Of a stretch of 64,000 nucleotides of DNA, positions 48,294 through 56,674 are shown one piece after another. The notes beneath the pieces were generated by a model. The model did no database searches, was not told the origin of the DNA, and saw nothing but the letters and a program-made list of their open reading frames with translations. The position numbers and the translations under genes are program-made. How positions within the stretch are numbered: the stretch's first letter is position 1; the number at the start of each line of letters is the position of its first letter. The stretch covers positions 834,698 through 898,697 of the forward strand of contig NZ_CP048914.1 in the NCBI RefSeq assembly GCF_014023125.1, read 5' to 3'. The DNA is from Candidatus Xianfuyuplasma coldseepsis (GTDB taxonomy: Bacteria > Bacillota_I > Bacilli_A > Izemoplasmatales > Izemoplasmataceae).

Positions 48294-51200
48294 ATGAAGA
48301 AAGTACTTGTATTTTTGTCTGTTTTCGCATTTGCACTTGGATTAGCTGCTTGTAAAGACGAAGTTGATCCAGTAGATGCTGAGAATATTGCAGACGCGCT
48401 TCAAAAATTGTCTTTAGACATTTCAGACCCACTCGCGGTTACTGAAGACATTACGTTACCTGCTGAAGGTCTTCATGACGTTACAATTACGTGGTCGTCA
48501 GATAACACCGATGTTATCGCAAATGACGGAACTGTAACTCGTCCTGCTGTAGGAGAAGCTGATGTAACTGTTAAAATTACGGCAACCATCACCCTCGGAG
48601 ATTTAACGGAAACCAAAGAATTTACGGTAAAAGTTAAAGCGGAAGTTCCTAGTCTTGCTGTTACAATGGCAGAGTTTCTTAGTGAAACGGTCGCCGTTGG
48701 TGACGTTGTTGAGTTAACTGGTACTGTTATTGGTGTCATTCCGGATGCTGGATACCATCTATATGCTGATGGTGTTGCTACTTACGTTTATGTAGGTGCT
48801 GCATTTGATCCTGTTGTTGGAGATAATGTTACAGTAAAAGGATCCAAAACAATCTATTACAACTTAGTTGAATTAGAAGATGTCCAAAGCACAACCATTA
48901 ATTCAAGTGGAAATGATATGCCTGCCGCTGTGGCAACAACATTAGAAGACATCTATGCAGAAAGCAATACAGACTCACAATTCTACAACATGTGGGTAAC
49001 CTTCGATGGTTGGGTCCATGAAGTCCCAGCTGGACAATATACCAATACTCATATTTCATGGTATGACGCAGACTTAAACTACTATGACGTAATGGTATAT
49101 TACAACTCTGGTTCAGATGCTGCAATCACCACGTTAGAAGGATTGTATGGACACAAAATCACTGCTGAAGTAATCATTAAAGATTATCATTCACAAGGAT
49201 ATTGGCGTATCAATGCAGCCAAAGACGCTGTTGCAACTGATTTAGGTGAATTAACCGATCAAGATAAAGCAAACTTAGCTGCTGCTATGGTTGAATTTAC
49301 GGGATTAGATGCCTTAATTTCGAACTTAGCATTACCAGCTGGAAATGAAGACATGGGTGCTACATTTGCATGGGCTTCTGACAATGAAGCTGCTGTAAGC
49401 AGTGCTGGTGTTGTAACTGCTGTTGCTGGATCTGAAGGATTGGCTACATTAACCTTAACTGCAACCGTTGGTACTGCAACTGCTGAAAAAACATTTGATT
49501 GTGTCGTTATGGATTTAAATGATGCTCAACCTACTTCTGTAGATGAAGCATTAGACGCACCAGATGATTCCTATGTAATCGTTACTGGTGTTGTCACTGG
49601 ATTCTATTATGACAATCCATTTATCCAAGATGCCGATGGTACTGCTATCGTTGTTGAAGATATGGAAGGTATGGTCATGGTTGGAGACGAAATCGTTGTA
49701 TCTGGATTTATCGCTACCGATGACTATTACGACGAAAGACGCTTAATTGAAGATGCCGTCTTACAAGAAGTTGTTTCTTCTGGAAATGAATTATTCGTTA
49801 TTGATGATCAAGATAATACCATCGTTGTAGCTGACAACAGCTTAGCTATTACAAACAAACTATACAACATGGATTTAACAGTTGCAAATGCTCCTGCAAA
49901 TGCATCAGAAAATCCTGTAATTGATACCTATGGATATGTCTTCTTTGTTGGAGACGGAACAACATTCTTAACGATGAAAGCGGAAGACTTCATGCCTGGA
50001 TTCGCAGATATGTATGTTGCTGGTGATGTGATTAACTTAACCTTCATCATGAGCGATGTTCACTTTAACAATATCCGTATGGCTGCTGTAATTCCACCTA
50101 TGCAAGATTGGGTAGCTTACGGATGGACAATGACCGAAACCGATGGTGAGTTTTCATTTGATTATTCTGGAACGGATGCAAATCAATTCTGGAACAACAA
50201 TGCACAACTACCATTATGGCCATTAGGTGAGTATACAACATCAATCGATGTTACACTAACTGCACCAGCTGAAGACTTCATGTTGAAAGTTGAAATAACT
50301 GGTGGCGCTAATTTAGAAGTTCCATTCACTGGTACAGGTGCAGAACAAGTAGTAAGTATTCCACTTGATAGCTTCACAGAAGAACAAATTCCACAATTAA
50401 ATTTAATCGTATTATTTGCAACCACCGTTGATGGAACGGGAACAATCGTAGTTCATGGTGTAGAATTTGTTGAAACACTACCTACTCCTGATTGGAACGC
50501 ATATGGATGGACCATGGTTCAAACAGAAGATGCATATATCTTCGGATATTCTGGAACCGATTCAAGTCAATTCTGGAACAACAATGCACAATTCCCAATT
50601 GATCCAGCACTTGATCCGTTAACTCAAGCAATTGACGTTACCTTAATGGCAGAAGCTGGTGAAACATTTATGTTGAAAATTGAAATCACTGGTGGAGCTA
50701 ATTTAGAAGTACCATTTACGGCAACTGGTGAAGAACAAGTAGTAAGTATTCCATTATCTGGATTTACTGCTGAACAAATTCCTCAACTGAACTTAATCGT
50801 ATTATTTGCAACTACTGTTGATGGTGTTGGAGACATCGCTGTTTACAGTGTTGAAAAAGTAATGCCAGACTGGAACGCCTATGGATGGACAATGACCATT
50901 GATGGTGATGACTATACATTTGGATTCTCTGGAACGGATGCAAACCAATTTTGGAACAACAATGCCCAATATCCACTTCCAGAACCACTAGCAGCTAATA
51001 CGGCTAGCGTTGATGTAACATTAACCGCACCAGCTCAAGATTTCATGCTAAAAATTGAAATCACTGGTGGCGCATTCTTAGAGGTTCCATTTACTGGTAC
51101 TGGCGCAGAACAAGTTGTCAGTATCCCACTTGATGGCTTTACCGCAGAACAAATTCCTCAATTAAGCTTAATCGTATTATTCGCAACCACCGTAGACGGT

Positions 51201-51734
51201 ACTGGAGATATTACAGTCCATGGAATCGAATATGTTGAAGCTGCCCCTGAACCTGATGTATTCATTAGTGAGTATATTGAAGGATCTTCAAGCAATAAAG
51301 CTATTGAGTTATACAACCCAACCGATGCTGCGATTGATTTGACTGGATATGTTGTTGTACTATATTCAAACGGATCAACAGATCCTGGAAACACCTTGGA
51401 TTTAACAGGTCAAACCATTGGTGCTGGTGAAACCCTCGTTATTTATAACAGTGGTGCAGTTGCCGATATTACAGACGTTGGTGACATAAGCTCCAACATA
51501 ACATATTATAATGGTAATGATGCTGTTACATTGGAGAAAGATGGTGTTGTTATTGACATCATTGGTGAAATCGGTGTTGACACAACTTGGACAGTAGGCG
51601 ATGGTGCTACTGCTGAGTATACATTACGTCGTGATCCATCTGTTGGTATGGGTAATGCTACATTCACTCCTAGTGAATGGGTTGTATTCCCTCAAAATAC
51701 ATTTGATGGATTAGGAGCTCACACAGTTAACTAA
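48294..51734 (+). CDS. large modular surface lipoprotein with Ig-like, OB-like, triple-repeat and lamin-tail domains
   Basis: A 1146-residue lipoprotein (lipobox LAAC, Cys20). In order: an atrophied bacterial Ig-like domain (27-117), an OB-fold-like segment (125-203), a second Ig-like domain (321-405), an OB-like segment (413-492), three repeats of about 123 residues (604-726, 732-855, 858-982) and a C-terminal lamin-tail domain (986-1146, with FISEYIEGSSSNKAIELYN). Each repeat has YGWTM, NQFWNNNAQ, LEVPFT.TG and IPQLNLIVLFATTVDG and looks like a beta-sandwich binding module. No catalytic domain was seen. Lamin-tail and these OB domains are common on secreted nucleases, so this is probably a substrate-binding or scaffold partner of the neighbouring nucleases. 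It ends the operon. Confidence 0.85.
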   Translation: MKKVLVFLSVFAFALGLAACKDEVDPVDAENIADALQKLSLDISDPLAVTEDITLPAEGLHDVTITWSSDNTDVIANDGTVTRPAVGEADVTVKITATITLGDLTETKEFTVKVKAEVPSLAVTMAEFLSETVAVGDVVELTGTVIGVIPDAGYHLYADGVATYVYVGAAFDPVVGDNVTVKGSKTIYYNLVELEDVQSTTINSSGNDMPAAVATTLEDIYAESNTDSQFYNMWVTFDGWVHEVPAGQYTNTHISWYDADLNYYDVMVYYNSGSDAAITTLEGLYGHKITAEVIIKDYHSQGYWRINAAKDAVATDLGELTDQDKANLAAAMVEFTGLDALISNLALPAGNEDMGATFAWASDNEAAVSSAGVVTAVAGSEGLATLTLTATVGTATAEKTFDCVVMDLNDAQPTSVDEALDAPDDSYVIVTGVVTGFYYDNPFIQDADGTAIVVEDMEGMVMVGDEIVVSGFIATDDYYDERRLIEDAVLQEVVSSGNELFVIDDQDNTIVVADNSLAITNKLYNMDLTVANAPANASENPVIDTYGYVFFVGDGTTFLTMKAEDFMPGFADMYVAGDVINLTFIMSDVHFNNIRMAAVIPPMQDWVAYGWTMTETDGEFSFDYSGTDANQFWNNNAQLPLWPLGEYTTSIDVTLTAPAEDFMLKVEITGGANLEVPFTGTGAEQVVSIPLDSFTEEQIPQLNLIVLFATTVDGTGTIVVHGVEFVETLPTPDWNAYGWTMVQTEDAYIFGYSGTDSSQFWNNNAQFPIDPALDPLTQAIDVTLMAEAGETFMLKIEITGGANLEVPFTATGEEQVVSIPLSGFTAEQIPQLNLIVLFATTVDGVGDIAVYSVEKVMPDWNAYGWTMTIDGDDYTFGFSGTDANQFWNNNAQYPLPEPLAANTASVDVTLTAPAQDFMLKIEITGGAFLEVPFTGTGAEQVVSIPLDGFTAEQIPQLSLIVLFATTVDGTGDITVHGIEYVEAAPEPDVFISEYIEGSSSNKAIELYNPTDAAIDLTGYVVVLYSNGSTDPGNTLDLTGQTIGAGETLVIYNSGAVADITDVGDISSNITYYNGNDAVTLEKDGVVIDIIGEIGVDTTWTVGDGATAEYTLRRDPSVGMGNATFTPSEWVVFPQNTFDGLGAHTVN
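50103..51239 (+). repeat. three in-frame tandem repeats of about 370 bp
   Basis: Repeat units 50103-50471, 50487-50858 and 50865-51239 encode about 123-residue modules with near-identical cores (e.g. EVPFTGTGAEQVVSIPLD in the first and third). DNA identity is high in the second half of each unit, which suggests recent duplication and possible copy-number change by recombination. Confidence 0.85.
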
Positions 51735-51751
51735 GTAACACAAACATTAAA

Positions 51752-51782
51752 CACCGCTGAATTTCAGTGGTGTTTTTTTGTT
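51752..51782 (+). terminator. terminator of the ABC/nuclease operon
   Basis: AAACACC-G-CTGA pairs with TCAG-T-GGTGTTT (one mismatch) around a 4-base loop, then a long T run. Confidence 0.82.
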
Positions 51783-51862
51783 TTTGTATAGGTGAAATCC
51801 ACTTCTTGTGATACAATGAAATGCTATACTCAAATGAGGTACATAATACAAGGAGAATCATA

Positions 51863-52768
51863 ATGAAACGAATCGCTAACACCGTAGTTATTATCATTTT
51901 AATTGTTCTATTATCCGGTTGTAAAACAACTCCAGAAACAACAATTGAAATCCCTAATTTTAGCGGAAATACAGAATCGATGATCATCGATTATTTCGAT
52001 GTGGAAGAATACGAAAATTATCAATTTGAATACATGGATACTGATGATGAGGATTTAGACGGATTGTTTGTCGAGTTGGTGAATGCAGACGTTGGTGATG
52101 CGTTTGATCGAGAAGATACATTAATTATCACAATCTTACGTTATCAACTAGCACAACAACCAGAGTACTTCCAAGTACTCGATATGGAGTACGATGGACC
52201 ATTATTGGATGAATCCTTTGCAAGTATTGATTATTTAGATCCCCGCGGTGGCTATTTTGAAGTCACTTTAGTACAGTGTACAGATGGGGATACCGCGGTA
52301 TTTGATTATCCTAGCGATGTCTATGAAGCCATCACATCCAACGCAAAATCAACACGGTTCTTAAATATGGATACCGAAGAATCAACTAACACCAAAGAAG
52401 AGTGGGGAAAACCAGGAAGTTTGTATACGTGTGGTTTGTTGGAAGGTGCAGAATCAATTGTATTACAAACGGATCCAGGAGATAATTTAACAGGGACCTA
52501 TGGTCGCCTTCTCGCCTGGATATGGATTCAATTACCAGAGGAAGAAGACTATCAATTACTAAACTACATGGTTGTGAAACAAGGCTTGGCACAAGTAAAA
52601 TTTGAGTTTGGTGCTGGGGAAACCATATCATATGGAGAATACACCTATAATGAATGGATGCACATCGCTGAAGATTACGCGATTGAGAATGAACTAGGAC
52701 AATGGGGAAGCAAACTGGATTATTACTGGGATTACGAAGAAAATAAACCCGATTATAGTCGTTGGTAA
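51863..52768 (+). CDS. second thermonuclease-family (SNase) lipoprotein
   Basis: A 301-residue lipoprotein, lipobox LSGC (Cys20). Residues 28-95 resemble a single PASTA-like domain (IEIPNFSGNTESM... then DTLIITIL), and residues 132-283 the nuclease domain: QCTDGDTAVF, TRFLNMDTEES with Arg165, Asp170, Glu173, and GTYGRLLAWI with Arg215. Cys139 and Cys190 occupy the same places as Cys65 and Cys108 of the upstream nuclease. The frame opens at 51821, but ATG 51863 follows AAGGAG and starts the signal peptide. It has its own TACAAT (51812) and lies after the operon terminator, so it is a separate unit. Confidence 0.88.
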   Translation: MKRIANTVVIIILIVLLSGCKTTPETTIEIPNFSGNTESMIIDYFDVEEYENYQFEYMDTDDEDLDGLFVELVNADVGDAFDREDTLIITILRYQLAQQPEYFQVLDMEYDGPLLDESFASIDYLDPRGGYFEVTLVQCTDGDTAVFDYPSDVYEAITSNAKSTRFLNMDTEESTNTKEEWGKPGSLYTCGLLEGAESIVLQTDPGDNLTGTYGRLLAWIWIQLPEEEDYQLLNYMVVKQGLAQVKFEFGAGETISYGEYTYNEWMHIAEDYAIENELGQWGSKLDYYWDYEENKPDYSRW

Positions 52769-52794
52769 CAGTGGTTTTTGTTATGTTTTTATGG

Positions 52795-52800
52795 TATAAT
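52795..52800 (+). promoter_or_regulatory. extended -10 element upstream of the DHH genes
   Basis: TGG-TATAAT 26 bases before the first DHH gene; the -35 region is weak. Confidence 0.5.
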
Positions 52801-52825
52801 TAGGCTGTAATTTAGAGGTGGGCTT

Positions 52826-53770
52826 ATGCATAAGATAATCTTTGATATGATCGAGAAATACGATCGAATTATCATTCATCGCCATAAGAATCCAGATGGC
52901 GATGCCTATGGGGCACAATTGGGATTAAAACGATTAATCGAACTAAATTATCCGGACAAAGACGTATATGCTGTTGGAGATACCAACAACTTTGTCTTTT
53001 TAGGCGATATGGATATTATTACCGATGAGGTATATCATGGAGCACTAGCCATTATTGTCGATGTCTGTGTTACCTCTTTAATCAGTGATGATCGCTATAC
53101 TTTAGCAGAAGAAGTGTTGGTTATCGATCACCATCTGAATCAACCCGATTTTACCTGTGAAGCAGTTATTGAGTCTTCTCGAATTGCTTGTTCGGAGTTA
53201 ATAACGCATGAAATGATGGAGCGAGAGTTTCAATTTGATCATCTTGCGGCTACACGGTTATTAACCGGGATTGTCACCGATAGTGGCCGGTTTCGCTATC
53301 CCTCAACCGGACCTGAAACCTTGGAAATGGCTGCCTATTTGATTCGTCAAGGCGCAGACATGAACTGGATTTACAAACAACTCTATACCGAAGAATTGAA
53401 CTTTAAGAAACTTCGAGGTTATTTCATCGAACATTTCCAACTAACTGAACATAAAGTTGCTTACATGATGAACACCAAAGATTTAAAAGATAAATTTGGC
53501 GTATCGACATTCGTTGTATCCAGAGCCATGGTAAACCAAATGTCGAATATTGAAGGTGTTGATATTTGGTCGAACTTTACCGAGGATGACGATGGATCGA
53601 TATTGGTGGAATTACGTTCTGCGAATGATTCCATTGTTCACATCGCTCGAAAATACGGTGGTGGTGGCCACGCAAGAGCATGTGGTTGCACGGTCGAATC
53701 TTTTGCCCAGGCACACGAATTACTGCACGATTTAGATACGTTTATTGAAAGTAGGGAACACAATGGATAA
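52826..53770 (+). CDS. DHH/DHHA1 phosphoesterase, NrnA-like (copy 1)
   Basis: A 314-residue phosphoesterase of the NrnA group (pAp phosphatase and oligonucleotide hydrolase). Metal motifs: HKNPDGDAYG, VDVCVT (Asp kept), IDHHL and GIVTDSGRFRYP; the DHHA1 domain ends in GGGGHARACGC. Members degrade 2-5-mer RNA or DNA and 3'-phosphoadenosine 5'-phosphate. It starts after AGAGGTGGG and overlaps a paralogue by 8 bases. Its position just after a nuclease lipoprotein suggests use of oligonucleotide products, but housekeeping is equally likely. Confidence 0.9.
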   Translation: MHKIIFDMIEKYDRIIIHRHKNPDGDAYGAQLGLKRLIELNYPDKDVYAVGDTNNFVFLGDMDIITDEVYHGALAIIVDVCVTSLISDDRYTLAEEVLVIDHHLNQPDFTCEAVIESSRIACSELITHEMMEREFQFDHLAATRLLTGIVTDSGRFRYPSTGPETLEMAAYLIRQGADMNWIYKQLYTEELNFKKLRGYFIEHFQLTEHKVAYMMNTKDLKDKFGVSTFVVSRAMVNQMSNIEGVDIWSNFTEDDDGSILVELRSANDSIVHIARKYGGGGHARACGCTVESFAQAHELLHDLDTFIESREHNG

Positions 53771-54731
53771 AGCAAAACTGGAATCAATATACAAAACAAT
53801 TGAAGAATATAATAAAATCATCATTTTTGCCCATAAACGCCCCGATGGTGACGCGATTGGATCGTCCTTTGGCTTAAAGAATATTATTGAAACCACATGG
53901 CCGAACAAAGAGGTTCATGTCACCGGAGAATCCAGTGATTTTACTCAAATCATTGGTATCCCTGAAGTACTGGAAGATGATGTATTTGAAGGGGCTTTGG
54001 CTATCGCTTTAGATACTGCAAACAAAGATCGTTTAGCGGATCAACGCTATACCTTATGTGATAAAATCATCAAAATGGACCATCATGTATTTGTTGAAGC
54101 GTATGGCGATATTGATTATGTCGATACTGGCCGTCCCGCATGTACGTTGATGATTATGGATTTGTTTGAACTCCATAAAGACACGATGAAAATGACCCAG
54201 GAAGGTGCAAAAGCTTTATACTTTGGCACACTAACTGATACCGGACGTTTTAAATACGATGGGGTTGATGGCGATACCTTTCGTAGTGTTGCAACCTTAT
54301 TTGATATGGGATTGGACAAGAAAGTCATCCATCAGTACTTGGATCAACGTAGTGAAGAATTAACCAGATTCAAAGGATATCTTCTCCAACATTATCAAAA
54401 AACACCACATGGTGTCGTTTATTTTAAAATCAAACCAAAATACTTAAAGAAATTCAAGGTGACCTTAGAAGAAGCATCCAGTCTTGTCAATGAACTAGGA
54501 GTATTTGAAGGCTATCCTATTTGGCTTTTATTTGCTGAATATGAAGAAGGAATTGTACGATGCCGGATGCGCTCGAAAGGACCACGGATTGATTTGTTAG
54601 CTAATAAATACGAAGGTGGAGGTCATCAAATGGCTTCTGGAGCTTCACTTGGCACTTGGAAACGAACAGATTTGCTTATCAAAGATGCCGATCAGCTTGC
54701 GAAAGACTATAAACAAGGACTAGTAGAGTAG
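53763..54731 (+). CDS. DHH/DHHA1 phosphoesterase, NrnA-like (copy 2)
   Basis: A 322-residue paralogue of the preceding gene with the same layout: HKRPDGDAIGSSFGL, LDTANKDRL, MDHHV, GTLTDTGRFKYDG and GGGHQMASGAS. It keeps the more canonical second motif (LDTAN). The ATG at 53763 lies inside the end of copy 1 with AGGGA upstream. The stop codon lies in the right arm of a terminator hairpin. The two copies are clearly diverged, so they may differ in substrate or form a heteromer. Confidence 0.9.
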   Translation: MDKAKLESIYKTIEEYNKIIIFAHKRPDGDAIGSSFGLKNIIETTWPNKEVHVTGESSDFTQIIGIPEVLEDDVFEGALAIALDTANKDRLADQRYTLCDKIIKMDHHVFVEAYGDIDYVDTGRPACTLMIMDLFELHKDTMKMTQEGAKALYFGTLTDTGRFKYDGVDGDTFRSVATLFDMGLDKKVIHQYLDQRSEELTRFKGYLLQHYQKTPHGVVYFKIKPKYLKKFKVTLEEASSLVNELGVFEGYPIWLLFAEYEEGIVRCRMRSKGPRIDLLANKYEGGGHQMASGASLGTWKRTDLLIKDADQLAKDYKQGLVE

Positions 54732-54739
54732 TCCTTTTT
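54715..54739 (+). terminator. terminator containing the stop codon of the second DHH gene
   Basis: AAGGACTA and TAGTCCTT arms around GTAGAG, then a T run; the TAG stop starts the right arm. Confidence 0.85.
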
Positions 54740-54756
54740 TAATGGAAATATGTAAT

Positions 54757-54825
54757 GTTAAGAAATTGTTAAGAAAGGTTTAGATTTTATTTGTTTATTT
54801 CACAATTGTTAACATTGTGTTATAG
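54757..54825 (+). promoter_or_regulatory. Pho box and promoter of the Na/Pi transporter gene
   Basis: Four hexamers start at 54757, 54768, 54779 and 54790 (TTAAGA, TTAAGA, TTAGAT, TTGTTT), exactly 11 bp apart, the geometry of the Bacillus PhoP box. A weak promoter follows: TTCACA (54798-54803), 16 bases, TATAGT (54820-54825). Regulation by the PhoB protein of this window is inferred. Confidence 0.65.
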
Positions 54826-54869
54826 TTCTATTGGAATCAATTTCAAATAAGAACCTGTGGAGGTATACA

Positions 54870-56585
54870 ATGTTACTACTAATTAATATTAAGGAAATGA
54901 CACTGGGAAGTCCGGAATACATTACCGCATTAATTTTTATGATCTTTGGGGGGCTTGGTGTCTTTTTGTATGGGATAAATTTAATGGGGGATTCATTAAA
55001 AGCAATCGCTGGGAACAAATTAAAATTAATTATTGAACGCTCGACAAATACGCCTTTAAAAGGAATGCTGATTGGATTCATCATTACCGCATTAATCCAA
55101 TCATCAAGCGGAACAACCGCAATTACCGTCGGATTGGTTCGGGCTGGATTAATGACCTTACCACAAGCGATTGGGATTATTTTAGGGGCAAACATCGGGA
55201 CAACGATGACGTCATTCTTAGTCACATTAAATCTAAAGGAATACGCCTTACCAATTATCGCCGTTGGGTCGTTACTCAGTTTCTTTGGACAACGTAAAAA
55301 AATGAAACAACTCGGTGGAGTATTACTTGGCTTTGGGATGTTATTCTATGGATTAGACGTCATGGGTACAGCACTGAAAACCATGAAGGATTTTGATGTA
55401 TTTAAAAGCGTTATGGCATCTACAGGACAATGGCCACTAGTTGGGATTGTTGTTGGTGCTGTTAGTACGGCTATTATTCAATCTTCAAGTGCAACCACTG
55501 CAATCTTACAAGAACTGTACACCACTGGTACATTTGAGTTAATTGGGGCATTGGCGATCTTACTAGGAAACAATATTGGAACCACTGTCACTGCTGTGTT
55601 AGCGTCTATTGGCGGTAGTATTACAGCCAAAAGAACCGCTATGGCCCATGTATTATTTAACGTTATTGGAAGCATCTTCTTCTTGATTCTTCTCGTCCCA
55701 TATTCCCGATTAATCGGTTATATTGAAACCACATGGTATACACCATATTCAACGGGCGCAATATTCTGGGGTCATATCATCTTTAACACGGTGAACGCCT
55801 TCATCTTCCTCTTCTTAGTGAAACAACTCGTATGGGTCGTAACAAAACTCGTGCCCGGAGTGGAACGTGAAGTTGGCTTTAATCCAGAAGATTTATTGGA
55901 TAGCCTCATCTATGAAGCGCCAGTCTTCGCCCTTGAGAATGCGAAAAAAGTCGTCTCTCATATGGGTGCGGTTACCAAAGATATGCTAACGGATACGATT
56001 CAATATTCATTTGTAGATGATCACAAATTGTTTGAACAAGGTATGGCGATGGAAGAAATGCTAGATACAATTGATAAGAAAACACATGATTACCTTGTGA
56101 AAATCGCCCAGGTAGGACTTGATCAACCATCCTCTCAACTACAAGCTGAATACGTTGATACGATTCGTGACTTTGAACGAATTGGCGATCATTGTACCAA
56201 CTTACTCCAATTCTTTGAAATGCGTTACGAAGATAAAGTCGTCTTCAGTGAAGACGCTGAAAAAGAGTTGCGGAAACTCTATTCCGTGGTATCGGAAACA
56301 ATGGATTATGCGTTAGAAGCATTTGACACACAAGATAAGGCCATCGCTGAAAAAGTCTTAATCCGTGAAGAAATCATCGATAAACTTGTTATTAAAAACC
56401 GAAAACGTCACATCATGCGCATTAACAACAATGAGGACACCGAGACCCAAGATCAACTATATGTAGATATTTTATCCAATATTGAGCGGATTGGGGATCA
56501 CTGCAATAACATCGCAATCAATGTGATTCAAGACTCCTATTATAACGAGGAACTAGACTACGAATTAGACGAAAGTTTAATGTAG
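54870..56585 (+). CDS. Na/Pi-cotransporter family protein with C-terminal PhoU-like domain (NptA/YjbB type)
   Basis: A 571-residue inorganic phosphate transporter or exporter. Residues 10-330 carry two Na/Pi-cotransport repeats with the QSSSGTTAITVGL and QSSSATTAIL motifs and about eight membrane segments; residues 345-570 are PhoU-like (ERIGDHCTNLLQF and ERIGDHCNNIAINV, two copies of the metal-binding motif). The ATG at 54870 follows GGAGG. The upstream Pho box and downstream phoB place it in the phosphate regulon; direction of transport (uptake or efflux) is not clear from sequence. Confidence 0.92.
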   Translation: MLLLINIKEMTLGSPEYITALIFMIFGGLGVFLYGINLMGDSLKAIAGNKLKLIIERSTNTPLKGMLIGFIITALIQSSSGTTAITVGLVRAGLMTLPQAIGIILGANIGTTMTSFLVTLNLKEYALPIIAVGSLLSFFGQRKKMKQLGGVLLGFGMLFYGLDVMGTALKTMKDFDVFKSVMASTGQWPLVGIVVGAVSTAIIQSSSATTAILQELYTTGTFELIGALAILLGNNIGTTVTAVLASIGGSITAKRTAMAHVLFNVIGSIFFLILLVPYSRLIGYIETTWYTPYSTGAIFWGHIIFNTVNAFIFLFLVKQLVWVVTKLVPGVEREVGFNPEDLLDSLIYEAPVFALENAKKVVSHMGAVTKDMLTDTIQYSFVDDHKLFEQGMAMEEMLDTIDKKTHDYLVKIAQVGLDQPSSQLQAEYVDTIRDFERIGDHCTNLLQFFEMRYEDKVVFSEDAEKELRKLYSVVSETMDYALEAFDTQDKAIAEKVLIREEIIDKLVIKNRKRHIMRINNNEDTETQDQLYVDILSNIERIGDHCNNIAINVIQDSYYNEELDYELDESLM

Positions 56586-56587
56586 TG

Positions 56588-56656
56588 TTAACAGAGTATT
56601 ATTTCTAGTTAAGTTTTGATTTAATTTTAACTTGTTTATAACAATTATGATATGAT
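56588..56656 (+). promoter_or_regulatory. candidate Pho box and promoter of phoB
   Basis: TTAACA (56588), TTATTT (56599), TTAAGT (56609), TTAATT (56621) and TTAACT (56627) occur at near 11-bp intervals, less regular than at pstS; TATGAT at 56651-56656 may be the -10 element. It suggests that phoB is autoregulated. Confidence 0.45.
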
Positions 56657-56674
56657 AAGTTTGGAGGTGTTGTT

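Noticed and set aside
48294-51734. CRISPR-like or mobile-element origin for the repeated DNA in the large lipoprotein gene
   Set aside because: The repeats are in frame, about 370 bp long and encode a conserved protein module; there are no spacers, terminal inverted repeats or transposase.
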